Assembly (NCBI GenBank): GCA_028285035.1
Contig: JANQQF010000192.1
Location: forward strand, 1 to 64,000
Source of the DNA: Phycisphaerae bacterium
GTDB taxonomy: Bacteria > Chloroflexota > Anaerolineae > 4572-78 > J111
Direction: 5' to 3'
DNA: 64,000 nt
Shown: piece after piece, positions 9,087 through 16,496 of the stretch
Layout: each line of letters starts with the position of its first letter
Numbering within the stretch: position 1 is the first letter of the stretch
Notes under the pieces: model-generated
What the model saw: only the letters and a program-made list of their open reading frames with translations
Databases searched by the model: none
Told to the model about the DNA's origin: nothing
Made by a program: the position numbers and the translations under genes

Positions 9087-9560
9087 ATGGATAAAACAAT
9101 TACCTTCACCTTAAACGGCGAGTCAACAACAATAAATATAAAAACACACGAAACCGCCTACGATGTCCTCAATCGTGAATTGAGCCTAAAAAGTGTGCGC
9201 ACTACCTGTGGTATTGGTATCTGCGGAGCCTGCACAATTTTGGTCGATGGCGAGATGTTGAGTGGTTGTCTTTATCTGGCTCCGCTGCTGAACGGCAAAA
9301 CTGTCACCACGATTGAGGGGGTTGGCACAGAAGAGAACCTCGATCCCGTACAAGAGGCATTTCTGGAGAAAATGGGCTTCCAGTGCAGTTACTGTACACC
9401 CGGAATGATCCTCTCTACCCAGGCCCTGCTGGCAGAGAACCCTGCCCCAGATACTCACGAAATTAAAGAGTATCTCGCCGGCAATCTCTGCCGATGTGGG
9501 AGCTATGTAAAAATTATTGAGTCGGTTCAACTTGCCAGCGAAAAACTGGCTAATCAATAA
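9087..9560 (+). CDS. Molybdenum hydroxylase 2Fe-2S (small) subunit
   Basis: A 157-residue ferredoxin-like subunit that passes electrons from the Mo site to FAD. The plant-type [2Fe-2S] cluster cysteines are in CGIGICGACTILVDG plus GCLYLA, and the second cluster's cysteines are in QCSYCTPGMI and NLCRCGSY. These are all eight expected ligands. It lies 14 bases after the large subunit with an AGGATG ribosome site. The order FAD-Mo-FeS differs from the coxMSL order of CO dehydrogenase. Confidence 0.95.
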   Translation: MDKTITFTLNGESTTINIKTHETAYDVLNRELSLKSVRTTCGIGICGACTILVDGEMLSGCLYLAPLLNGKTVTTIEGVGTEENLDPVQEAFLEKMGFQCSYCTPGMILSTQALLAENPAPDTHEIKEYLAGNLCRCGSYVKIIESVQLASEKLANQ

Positions 9561-9578
9561 CGGAGTTTGAGGAAACGC

Positions 9579-10448
9579 ATGTTAACACTTAAAGGAAAAG
9601 TGGTCATCACCTGTGCTTTGACCGGCGGGATCCACGGAAAAGAAGCGAATTCGAATCTGCCTGAGCAGCCGGATGAGATCATTGAGCAAGGAATTGCTGC
9701 CTGGAAAGCGGGTGCCTCGATTTTGCACGTACACGCCCGAAATCCCGACGGTAGCAACTCGATGGACACCGAAATCTTTGCTTATCAGCACAAAACATTG
9801 TGTGAGGAAACCGATGCGGTGGTGCAGTTGACGACTGGTGGTAGCCCTCTGTTGCCTGTCCGTGCTCGCATGAACACCATTCAGCTTGAGCCGGAAATGT
9901 GCTCCTTGAATATGGGCATTCTCAACTTCTGGATTCGGGGCGAGCGAGTTTTCTTTAGCAATCACCGCGAGGATATCGTCGAGTTTGCTGAGGAAATGAA
10001 GCGCTTGAACGTGAAGCCTGAGCTTGAGGTGTACAGCTTGGTGATGCTGGAGGAAGTGACCCAACTTCTGAAAACGGGTCTCCTTGAGCCGCCGTACATG
10101 ATCAATTTTGTATTGCACACCCCCACTCAGGGCGGGATGCGTGGCACCCCCGAAAACCTAATTGAAGGTGTACGCCGCTTACCACCTGAGGCGTACTGTA
10201 ATGTCAGTTCGATGGGCCGCACCCAACTCCCGATTACCACTATTGCGATGGCGATGGGCTGTCAAGTACGCGTGGGAATGGAGGACAATGTCTTCTATCG
10301 CTACGGAGAGCTCGCCGAAAATAATGAGCAATTGATTGCTCGAACGGTACGGATTGCCAAGGAATTGGAGTTGGAACCGGCTCACCCTGATGAAGTACGT
10401 AAGACGCTTGGTCTGCGTGGGCGCAAGCAGGGCGAATTGCCAAAGTAA
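9579..10448 (+). CDS. BKACE-family beta-keto acid cleavage enzyme (DUF849)
   Basis: Zinc-dependent TIM-barrel enzyme that cleaves a beta-keto acid with acetyl-CoA to give acetoacetate and a new CoA thioester. The family includes 3-keto-5-aminohexanoate and dehydrocarnitine cleavage enzymes. Seen here: N-terminal VVITCALTGGIHGKE, the zinc HxH in LHVHARNPDGS, QLTTGG, and a late MGCQVRVGMEDNVFYRYGE segment carrying the catalytic-site residues. The start at 9579 (289 residues) has a GAGTTTGAGGA ribosome region; a TTG four codons upstream is possible. It follows the Mo hydroxylase by 18 bases. It offers the carbon-carbon cleavage step of the pathway; the natural substrate is unknown. Confidence 0.92.
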   Translation: MLTLKGKVVITCALTGGIHGKEANSNLPEQPDEIIEQGIAAWKAGASILHVHARNPDGSNSMDTEIFAYQHKTLCEETDAVVQLTTGGSPLLPVRARMNTIQLEPEMCSLNMGILNFWIRGERVFFSNHREDIVEFAEEMKRLNVKPELEVYSLVMLEEVTQLLKTGLLEPPYMINFVLHTPTQGGMRGTPENLIEGVRRLPPEAYCNVSSMGRTQLPITTIAMAMGCQVRVGMEDNVFYRYGELAENNEQLIARTVRIAKELELEPAHPDEVRKTLGLRGRKQGELPK

Positions 10449-10513
10449 TCAAAAGGGTTTACGCACTTGGCCTCAAAGTTCGTAAATCAAAATAAAGAGG
10501 ATTTGAAGCATTT

Positions 10514-11107
10514 ATGAATTACGAAAATGTGTGGAAGTCGACGCAGCCTTATATGTGGGCTCGCCGCAACAACGTGCATATCCCAGTGTGCTACCACTAC
10601 GCCGAACAGTTGGTGGAAGCCCATCCCGACTGCGATCCAGAGGTGGTCTTGCTTGGTATTATGTTGCACGACTTGGGCTGGGCGACAGTCGACCAAGGCG
10701 AAATTACGGCCAAGGTGCTGGGCAGCCGGGTAACAGATGTGCGTATTCAGCACGAAAAAGAAGGGGCACGCATTGCCAAGGAAATTTTAGAAACGCACGG
10801 TTATGGTGGTGCCTTAATCGAGGAAATTTGCTCCATCATCGATGGGCACGATACCCGCCTAGAGCCGTTGTCGCTGAATGATAAGTTGGTCAAAGATGCC
10901 GATAAATTGTGGCGCTTTAGCCCAGTAGGCATCTCTGTGTCAAGTGAATGGTTTGATTGGCCGCCGGTTCGTTACATTGAGAAGGTTGAAACCAAAGACA
11001 TTGAGCTAATTTTTACGGATGTGGCCGTGGATATTGCAAAAAAAGAGTTGGCACGGGCCAAAGAACTGTTCAAGACTGATTTTTTAGTGGATGAAGGTGA
11101 AGGATAA
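10514..11107 (+). CDS. HD-domain hydrolase
   Basis: A 197-residue protein of the HD metal-dependent phosphohydrolase superfamily. The metal-ligand pattern is visible: H in VCYHYAEQL, HD in IMLHDLGWATVD, H and D in IIDGHDTRLE, and D in KDADKLWRF. The family hydrolyses nucleotides or other phosphate esters, but many catabolic-cluster members have no known substrate. It ends 4 bases before the next gene and is thus coupled with the AhpD-like protein. Confidence 0.85.
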   Translation: MNYENVWKSTQPYMWARRNNVHIPVCYHYAEQLVEAHPDCDPEVVLLGIMLHDLGWATVDQGEITAKVLGSRVTDVRIQHEKEGARIAKEILETHGYGGALIEEICSIIDGHDTRLEPLSLNDKLVKDADKLWRFSPVGISVSSEWFDWPPVRYIEKVETKDIELIFTDVAVDIAKKELARAKELFKTDFLVDEGEG

Positions 11108-11111
11108 AACG

Positions 11112-11681
11112 ATGGCCTGGATTAAAGTTATTCCTCCCAATGAAGCTAAAGGCCAGCTACGCCTTATTTATGATGCCATTATCAAACGGTCGGGTCGGGT
11201 CAAAAACGTATTACGGATTTTGAGCCTACGGCCGAGCACGATGCGGGCGACCAATGCGTGGTATGCCGATATTATGTACTCACCTGATAGCGCCCTCACC
11301 CGCAGCCAGCGCGAGATGATTGCGACGGTAGTATCGGTGACCAATGACTGTGAATATTGAATTATCTCACACAGCAAGGCTCTCCGGGCTGAGAGTGAAG
11401 ATGACGCGTTGGCAAATGGGGTAATGACAGATTACCGGGAACTATCTTTGAGTGACGCAGATCAGGCGATGTTAGATTTTGCCGTCAAATTGACCAAAAC
11501 ACCGGGGGAAATGAGCGAAGCAGATATTCATCATCTCCGCGAAAAAGGCTTCGACGATGTGCAAATTCATGACATCGTCCAGGTCGTTGGTTGTTTTGGC
11601 TACTTTAATCGATTAACCAGCGGGCTTGGAGTGGATTTGGAAGAAGGTTGGCAGCCACTACCACCTCGTAAAGGATCGTAA
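11112..11681 (+). CDS. AhpD-like peroxidase-related protein, probable selenoprotein with CxxU (TGA read as Sec at 11358)
   Basis: Carboxymuconolactone-decarboxylase/AhpD-fold protein of the peroxidase-related group (about 190 residues), which normally has a redox-active CxxC on a helix start. The frame from the ATG at 11112 reads NDCEY, then TGA (11358-11360), then IISHSKALRAE and stays open for 106 more codons to a TAA. The family pattern is NxCxYC followed by hydrophobics and SH, so the TGA replaces exactly the second, reactive cysteine (residue 83). A hairpin downstream fits a bacterial SECIS. The resulting 189-residue product has normal family length. The alternative is a nonsense mutation of a Cys codon, but the rest of the frame shows no decay. 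A standard annotation would show two fragments (to 11360, and from about 11409). The likely role is thiol/selenol-dependent peroxide or disulfide reduction. Confidence 0.82.
11364..11402 (+). promoter_or_regulatory. Candidate bacterial SECIS element
   Basis: Immediately 3' of the in-frame TGA, CTCTC (11380-11384) pairs with GAGAG (11391-11395) around the 6-base loop CGGGCT, with a possible extra G-T closing pair. The loop begins 25 bases after the TGA, within the roughly 16-37 base window known for bacterial SECIS, and has a G at its second position as SelB binding usually needs. A lower helix can form between ATCTCA (11364-11369) and TGAAGAT (11396-11402). Seen by eye; no folding program was run. 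Confidence 0.6.
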
Positions 11682-11693
11682 TTCGGCGTGAAA

Positions 11694-11713
11694 TTGATCA
11701 TTCTTTAGATCAA
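11694..11713. promoter_or_regulatory. Inverted repeat upstream of first UPF0261 gene
   Basis: TTGATC and GATCAA (11694-11699, 11708-11713) flank 8 bases in the 96-base gap before the next gene. It could be an operator or the base of a weak terminator for the preceding operon. Short, so low certainty. Confidence 0.3.
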
Positions 11714-11777
11714 GCGCTCAATATTTTATTCATCATGTTGGCTTAACGTAGAGCCACACCAAATCAAGGAGGTAATT

Positions 11778-12989
11778 ATGAGTAAGACAGTTTTAATCGT
11801 TGGTACATTTGATACGAAAAGTCAGGAATACAAATTTTGTAAGGACCTGATCGAGGCACGCGGCTTAAAAACCCTCACGATCAATGCTGGGATCTTAGGT
11901 GATTCTGGCTTCGAAGCAGATGTAAGCGCTGAAGAAGTCGCCAAAGCTGGTGGCACAACCTTGCAAGCGTTGCGGGATGCAAATGATCGCGGGAGTGCCG
12001 TGGTTGCTATGTCCCAAGGTGCTGCCAAGATCGCTACCGATCTGTTAGCCGAAGGCAAGTTTGATGGGGCGTTTAGTATGGGGGGGACAGGTGGTAGCTC
12101 TTTGGCCGCTGCGGTTTACGCTGCTTTACCCGTTGGGTTGCCAAAAGTGTTGATTTCAACGGCTGCGGCTGGAGATGTTAGCCCCTATGTTGGCGTTAAA
12201 GATGTCACGATGATGTACTCCATTGTGGATGTGGCTGGTCTGAACAGCATTTCCCGTCAGATTTTCAGCAACGGCGTTGGCGCGATCTGTGGAATGGTTA
12301 CTCAAGATGCGCCACCAGCTGGTGAGGAAAAGCCGCTGGTTACAGCCTCAATGTATGGGGTTACCACCCCGTGTGTCACTCGAGTTCGAGAGGCTCTTGA
12401 AGGTAAAGGGTACGAGGTATTAGTCTTCCACGCCACAGGTAGTGGGGGCAAGTCAATGGAAGCGTTGATTAGTGGCGGGTATATCAAAGGTGTAGCCGAT
12501 ATTACCACTCACGAAAATATGGATGATGAGGTACAGGGCATTCACGGGGCTGGTCCTGAGCGCATGAAAGCGGGTGCAGCATCTGGTATTCCGCAAGTGA
12601 TCTCTTTGGGCGCCGTTGATATGGGAACATATGGCCCAGCCGACACTGTACCGGCTGAGTACAAAGATCGCAAGTTACATGTCCACAACGCTTCAATTAC
12701 CATTATGGAGGCGAACGCTGAAGAACGTATCGCGGTTGGCAAACGAATGGTTGAGAAGTTGAATAAAGCGGTTGGACCCACTGTCTTATACCTGCCGCTT
12801 AAAGGGATCAGTATGATGGACAATGAGGAGATGCCCTTCCACGCTCCTGAAGCTCGCGAAGCCTTGTTTAACGTCTTCCGTGAGGGGTTGGATCAAAGCA
12901 AGGTTGAACTTGTTGAATTGGATTATCACATCAATGACCCTGAGTTTGCCGATGCAATGAGCAGCCGTCTGATTGAGATGCTAGGCTAA
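11778..12989 (+). CDS. UPF0261 / Tm-1-like ATP-binding protein, copy 1
   Basis: A 403-residue member of the UPF0261 family, homologous to the N-terminal half of the tomato Tm-1 virus-resistance protein. It starts with VLIVGTFDTKSQEYKFC, the family hallmark, and contains the nucleotide-site-like GGTGGSSLAAAVYAALPVG and the FHATGSGGKSMEALI loop. An AAGGAGG ribosome site precedes it. A second copy is encoded at 16497-17726 in the same locus, and a Tm-1 C-terminal-like TIM barrel lies between them. The biochemical role of bacterial members is not established; the context points to sugar-acid or organic-acid catabolism. Confidence 0.9.
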   Translation: MSKTVLIVGTFDTKSQEYKFCKDLIEARGLKTLTINAGILGDSGFEADVSAEEVAKAGGTTLQALRDANDRGSAVVAMSQGAAKIATDLLAEGKFDGAFSMGGTGGSSLAAAVYAALPVGLPKVLISTAAAGDVSPYVGVKDVTMMYSIVDVAGLNSISRQIFSNGVGAICGMVTQDAPPAGEEKPLVTASMYGVTTPCVTRVREALEGKGYEVLVFHATGSGGKSMEALISGGYIKGVADITTHENMDDEVQGIHGAGPERMKAGAASGIPQVISLGAVDMGTYGPADTVPAEYKDRKLHVHNASITIMEANAEERIAVGKRMVEKLNKAVGPTVLYLPLKGISMMDNEEMPFHAPEAREALFNVFREGLDQSKVELVELDYHINDPEFADAMSSRLIEMLG

Positions 12990-13029
12990 TTCACTAAAAT
13001 TAAACGCTATTTATATTAGCGCAATAAGA

Positions 13030-13072
13030 AATCCACCTAGGCACTAATTACAATCAAATGCTTGGGTGGATT
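13030..13072. terminator. Imperfect hairpin after first UPF0261 gene
   Basis: AATCCACCTAGGCA (13030-13043) pairs with TGCTTGGGTGGATT (13059-13072) with two mismatches. It lies 40 bases past the stop codon but lacks a T-run, so it may be an attenuator rather than a strict terminator. Confidence 0.45.
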
Positions 13073-13096
13073 CCTCCATAAGTATTGCGATAACAT

Positions 13097-13116
13097 AACG
13101 TCATTATACTGACGTT
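13097..13116. promoter_or_regulatory. Palindromic operator candidate upstream of cupin gene
   Basis: AACGTCA and TGACGTT form a perfect 7-bp inverted repeat around TTATAC. The centre resembles a -10 element (TTATACT), so a bound regulator would block or position the polymerase. The GntR regulator at 14936-15658 is an obvious candidate ligand, by inference only. Confidence 0.5.
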
Positions 13117-13182
13117 GAAATACACTTGAATTCCTACAAAGTGCAAATAAATCGTTAGACACCTAAATCAAGGAGGCTTCCA

Positions 13183-13578
13183 ATGAACAAATTCGTGCTT
13201 AAATCTGAAACCCCAAGGGATGCATTAGATTGGGGCACCTTTGGTTGGTTGAGCCATCCCCCCTCAACAAAGAACAAACAATTGACCGTTATTGATGTCG
13301 AATTGCTCCCTGGGAAAGGGCACGATTTTCATAAACACCCAGAGCAAGAAGAGGTCATCTTTGTGGTTGAGGGCAAGATTGAACAGTGGATTGACCAAGA
13401 GATGCAAATTTTAGAGCCAGGCGATGCGGCCTACATTGATGCTGATGTCGTCCACGCCTCGTTTAATCTAAGTGAAACGTCTGCCAGAATTCTGGCTATT
13501 CTCAGCCCTTGCGTGGGTGAGGTCGGCTATGAATTGGTCGATGTGGCTGATCAGATGCCTTGGGCTAAACTACGTTAA
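13183..13578 (+). CDS. Single-domain cupin protein
   Basis: A 131-residue cupin of the small beta-barrel type. Motif 1 is visible as GKGHDFHKHPEQEEVIFVVEG (His, His, Glu metal ligands) and motif 2 as PGDAAYIDADVVHASFN with a further histidine. Such proteins can be isomerases, dioxygenases, lyases or sensory proteins for sugar acids. A GGAGG site lies just upstream, and the next gene is 29 bases downstream, so it starts a probable sub-operon behind the palindrome at 13097. Confidence 0.85.
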   Translation: MNKFVLKSETPRDALDWGTFGWLSHPPSTKNKQLTVIDVELLPGKGHDFHKHPEQEEVIFVVEGKIEQWIDQEMQILEPGDAAYIDADVVHASFNLSETSARILAILSPCVGEVGYELVDVADQMPWAKLR

Positions 13579-13607
13579 AATTTTTTTCAAAGGATGAATA
13601 ACATATT

Positions 13608-14438
13608 ATGGCTATTCCACGTCAAGAGATTTTAAAGCGACTACGCAGTCAAATTGAGTCTGGCACACCGATTGTAGGCTGTGGGGCTGGCACTGGGATT
13701 TCAGCTAAGTTCGCCGAAGCAGGTGGCGCTGATCTCCTCATCATTTACAATTCAGGCCGCTATCGGATGGCTGGACGAGGCTCATTGGCAGGTTTGATGC
13801 CATTTGGGGATGCCAACGGCATCGTGGTCGAGATGGCCTCTGAGGTCCTGCCCGTTGTCAAAGATATCCCCGTTCTAGCTGGGGTATGTGGCACTGATCC
13901 TTTTCGCCTGATGCCAGTCTTTCTGAAACAGTTGAAAGGGATGGGCTTTTCCGGGGTGCAAAACTTCCCAACTGTGGGTCTGATCGATGGTAATTTCCGA
14001 GCCAATCTGGAGGGAACGGGGATGGGATATGGCAAAGAGGTTGAGGTGGTTCGCTTGGCCCACGAATTGGATATGTATACCTCGCCCTACGTGTTTGATG
14101 TTGATGACGCTAAGGCGATGGCCGAAGCAGGGGCAGACCAATTGGTGGCGCATATGGGCTTGACCACAGCTGGAAGCATTGGGGCCTCAGTAGCGATGAC
14201 CATTGATGAGGCCGTTGAAAAGGTGTTAGCAATTGCCGAGGCCGGTCGTAGTGTCAACCCAGACATTATTGTTATTTGTCACGGTGGCCCCTTGGATGAA
14301 CCGGAAAATGTAGGCAAAGCCCTGGCCAAAATGCCAGGTATTGACGGTTTCTTTGGCGCCTCCAGCATCGAACGGCTGCCCACTGAACGTGCCATTACAG
14401 GGCAAGTTGAGGCCTTCAAAGCACTGGGCTTGGGCTAA
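13608..14438 (+). CDS. Phosphoenolpyruvate-hydrolase-like TIM barrel (Tm-1 C-terminal-like)
   Basis: A 276-residue TIM-barrel protein of the PEP mutase-like superfamily branch that forms the C-terminal half of tomato Tm-1. Signature segments are [48 protein letters not shown], and [10 protein letters not shown]. Bacterial members are labelled PEP hydrolase family, but the reaction is not well established. Its presence beside two UPF0261 genes reproduces in separate genes the domain pair that plants fuse into Tm-1. Confidence 0.88.
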   Translation: MAIPRQEILKRLRSQIESGTPIVGCGAGTGISAKFAEAGGADLLIIYNSGRYRMAGRGSLAGLMPFGDANGIVVEMASEVLPVVKDIPVLAGVCGTDPFRLMPVFLKQLKGMGFSGVQNFPTVGLIDGNFRANLEGTGMGYGKEVEVVRLAHELDMYTSPYVFDVDDAKAMAEAGADQLVAHMGLTTAGSIGASVAMTIDEAVEKVLAIAEAGRSVNPDIIVICHGGPLDEPENVGKALAKMPGIDGFFGASSIERLPTERAITGQVEAFKALGLG

Positions 14439-14455
14439 GTTAAAGAGGGAAAATT

Positions 14456-14920
14456 ATGACAAAAAAACAAGCGATTGTCATTGGTGCAGACCATTATGGC
14501 TTGGACCTAAAAAACGCGCTGCGTGATTACTTGCGAGAAAAAGGCTTAGACGTCGTCGATCTTGGGGTAGAAACCGAGGATCCGGTTGATTACCCTGATG
14601 TGGCCGTCGAATTGGCCAAAAACATCCAAGCGGGCGCATATGAACGCGGGGTATTGGTGTGTGGCACTGGGGCTGGAATGGCCATTACAGCCAATAAAGT
14701 GCCTGGGGTGCGGGCGGTCAGTGTCTATGACCCCTACACTGCCGAACGAGCCATCGCCAGCAATAATGCGCAGGTGATTACCTTTGGCAGCAAAGTAACT
14801 GGGACTGAGACAGCCAAAATGTTGGTTGATATTTGGTTGGCCAATGAATTTCAGGGGGGACGCTCCGCGCCAAAGGTAGCCAAGATTGATCAACTTGACG
14901 AAGCGTATCGAGATCAGTAG
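14456..14920 (+). CDS. RpiB/LacAB-family sugar-phosphate isomerase
   Basis: A 154-residue isomerase interconverting aldose and ketose phosphates (ribose-5-phosphate isomerase B fold). Seen are the N-terminal GADHYGLDLK with the conserved Asp-His pair, the catalytic cysteine in VCGTGAGMAITANK, and VPGVRAVSV. In classical RpiB the later motif has His before Asn (HNDAN-like); here it reads ASNNAQV, so the ring-opening histidine appears to be replaced. Relatives in polyol clusters act on tetrose or other phosphates, so ribose-5-phosphate is not assured. Confidence 0.88.
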   Translation: MTKKQAIVIGADHYGLDLKNALRDYLREKGLDVVDLGVETEDPVDYPDVAVELAKNIQAGAYERGVLVCGTGAGMAITANKVPGVRAVSVYDPYTAERAIASNNAQVITFGSKVTGTETAKMLVDIWLANEFQGGRSAPKVAKIDQLDEAYRDQ

Positions 14921-14935
14921 ACGAGTTACAATGTC

Positions 14936-15658
14936 ATGCTGATCAATTTTCCGATTGCGGTACAGGTACGAATTGAAAAGTTAATTGTCAATGAGACGCT
15001 CAGCAAGGGGCAGATTATCCAAAGTGATTCGCTTGCAGCCTCATTGGGAACAACGTCAGAGGCCGTCAAGATGGTTTTAATGGCCTCCCATCGTAAAGGA
15101 TTAGTCAAACAGTTTGGTCAAGATAAGTTTGAAATTTTAGGTGTTGCTAAGCCAACGATTGATAGCGTATTTCAGCACACCGCCAAGTCTGGCTTATCAC
15201 CAACATCAATTGTCCGAGGGATAACCGTTGAGCCTGCTAGTGCGATTGTAGCCGATCGCCTCAAAATGAAGGTCGGCTATCCGGTTTATCGGCAGGTCCG
15301 CACCCGCCAAGTGCAGGGTGAGGCAATTGCCAATCAATGCAATTATATCCCGTTTGAGGTATGCCCTGGCTTAGAGTCAGTTGATCTCTCCCAAACCTCA
15401 TTTCAGGCTACTTTAGAGCAACAGTTTCTGGCCATCATCAACTCCCTCGAAGAAACCTTTGGTCTGATACCAGCCACCGCTGAAGACAGTCAAATCTTAA
15501 ACATCTCCCCTCAAGCTCCTATCTTGAATGTACGCCGCCTATCGTTCAGCGTCAATCAAGAACCACTGGTTTGGGCTGACATCCACATTCGAACAGATCG
15601 TTATGCTCATGTGGCTCAACTGTGGCCTCAGGCGGCAACCCTATTGGAAAAAGGATAA
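14936..15658 (+). CDS. GntR-family transcriptional regulator with UTRA-type effector domain
   Basis: A 240-residue regulator. Residues 5-70 form a winged-helix domain (QIIQSDSLAASLGTTSEAVK is the recognition part). Residues 80-235 form a UTRA/HutC-like ligand domain, with the typical PASAIVADRLKMKVGYPVYR and the final LVWADIHIRTDRY. Such proteins usually repress their own cluster until a sugar phosphate or acid binds. The start at 14936 is preceded by a weak ribosome site. It sits in the middle of the operon and probably controls it; the palindrome at 13097 is a candidate site. Confidence 0.85.
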   Translation: MLINFPIAVQVRIEKLIVNETLSKGQIIQSDSLAASLGTTSEAVKMVLMASHRKGLVKQFGQDKFEILGVAKPTIDSVFQHTAKSGLSPTSIVRGITVEPASAIVADRLKMKVGYPVYRQVRTRQVQGEAIANQCNYIPFEVCPGLESVDLSQTSFQATLEQQFLAIINSLEETFGLIPATAEDSQILNISPQAPILNVRRLSFSVNQEPLVWADIHIRTDRYAHVAQLWPQAATLLEKG

Positions 15659-15662
15659 CATT

Positions 15663-16493
15663 ATGAGTATTGAAAATACGAGAATCTACCCCATCAATAC
15701 AGGCTGGGTGTCTCTCGACCACGCCACATATCTCTATGTCAAAGGAACGCCGGGCAAGATGGTGGATATTCCAAACACGTGTTACTACGTGGATACAGGC
15801 GAACACAAGATTATGGTGGACACTGGCCTACCAGATGGTGAGCGGGCTAGTATGTATCATCGCTCTTGTGAGAAGCGAGGCTGTCTAGAAAGTCCTGATG
15901 CGTTAAAGGCAATGGGTGTTGATCCCGCAGAAATTGATATCTGCATCTTCACCCATCTTCATTGGGATCACTGTCACAATATGAAGGCCTTTCCGAACGC
16001 ACGATACATTGTCTCACAAACCGAACTCCAGTGGGCCTACAATCCCCTGCCCCTCTACTATCGCTCCTATGAGTCGCCTGTATTAGGCATTGAGCCGCCA
16101 TTTTATGGCTGTGCCTTTGAGGTGGTGCAAGGCGAGACGACCATCGTACCAGGCGTCACTATGTTTGACACCCCTGGCCACTCCATCGGGCATATGTCGG
16201 TTGCAGTTGAGACTGCGGTGGGCACAATCGTAATTGTGGGAGATGCGATGCTGCGGATGGGGAATATTGAACCTAATCTCAAAGAAAAGTGGCGTTACTG
16301 GATTCCGCAACGAAATGTTGATCTTATTGCCGGCTGGAAAAGTATTGAAGAGATTGATAAACGGGCTGACTACCTTCTACTCTATCATGATGAAGTTTGT
16401 TTGGAACACGATGTCTATCCTTTTGAGGGGATACCGCTTCGCATGCGCCGTGAAGTGATACCCGGCACATCATTTTATTTTTCAGGGATGTAA
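15663..16493 (+). CDS. Metallo-beta-lactamase-fold hydrolase (lactonase-like)
   Basis: A 276-residue MBL-superfamily enzyme close to N-acyl-homoserine-lactonase-like lactonases. The dizinc ligands are visible in FTHLHWDHCHN (HxHxDH), FDTPGHSIGHMSV, VIVGDAML and YHDEV. The ATG at 15663 starts 5 bases after the GntR gene; the longer in-frame extension upstream lies inside that gene and is rejected. In this locus it could hydrolyse a sugar lactone formed by the dehydrogenases, rather than a quorum signal; that is inference. Confidence 0.87.
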   Translation: MSIENTRIYPINTGWVSLDHATYLYVKGTPGKMVDIPNTCYYVDTGEHKIMVDTGLPDGERASMYHRSCEKRGCLESPDALKAMGVDPAEIDICIFTHLHWDHCHNMKAFPNARYIVSQTELQWAYNPLPLYYRSYESPVLGIEPPFYGCAFEVVQGETTIVPGVTMFDTPGHSIGHMSVAVETAVGTIVIVGDAMLRMGNIEPNLKEKWRYWIPQRNVDLIAGWKSIEEIDKRADYLLLYHDEVCLEHDVYPFEGIPLRMRREVIPGTSFYFSGM

Positions 16494-16496
16494 GTC

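Noticed and set aside
5924..9560. Genuine aerobic CO dehydrogenase (coxMLS)
   Set aside because: The large subunit has GAYRGYAVTQ at the loop where form I CoxL carries the VAYRCSFR motif, and gene order is FAD-Mo-FeS. A general Mo hydroxylase is the safer call.
11091..11681. Alternative genetic code (TGA = Trp) in this organism
   Set aside because: Many genes here end with TGA (for example livG and the FAD subunit) and tryptophan is coded by TGG throughout.
11091..11681. Two separate genes split at 11360
   Set aside because: Neither half is a complete AhpD-like fold and the second has no ribosome site at 11409; together they form a single family-length protein.
15663..16493. Quorum-quenching AHL lactonase
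   Set aside because: The dizinc motif is shared by many lactonases; the catabolic context argues for a pathway lactone, so only the fold is claimed.
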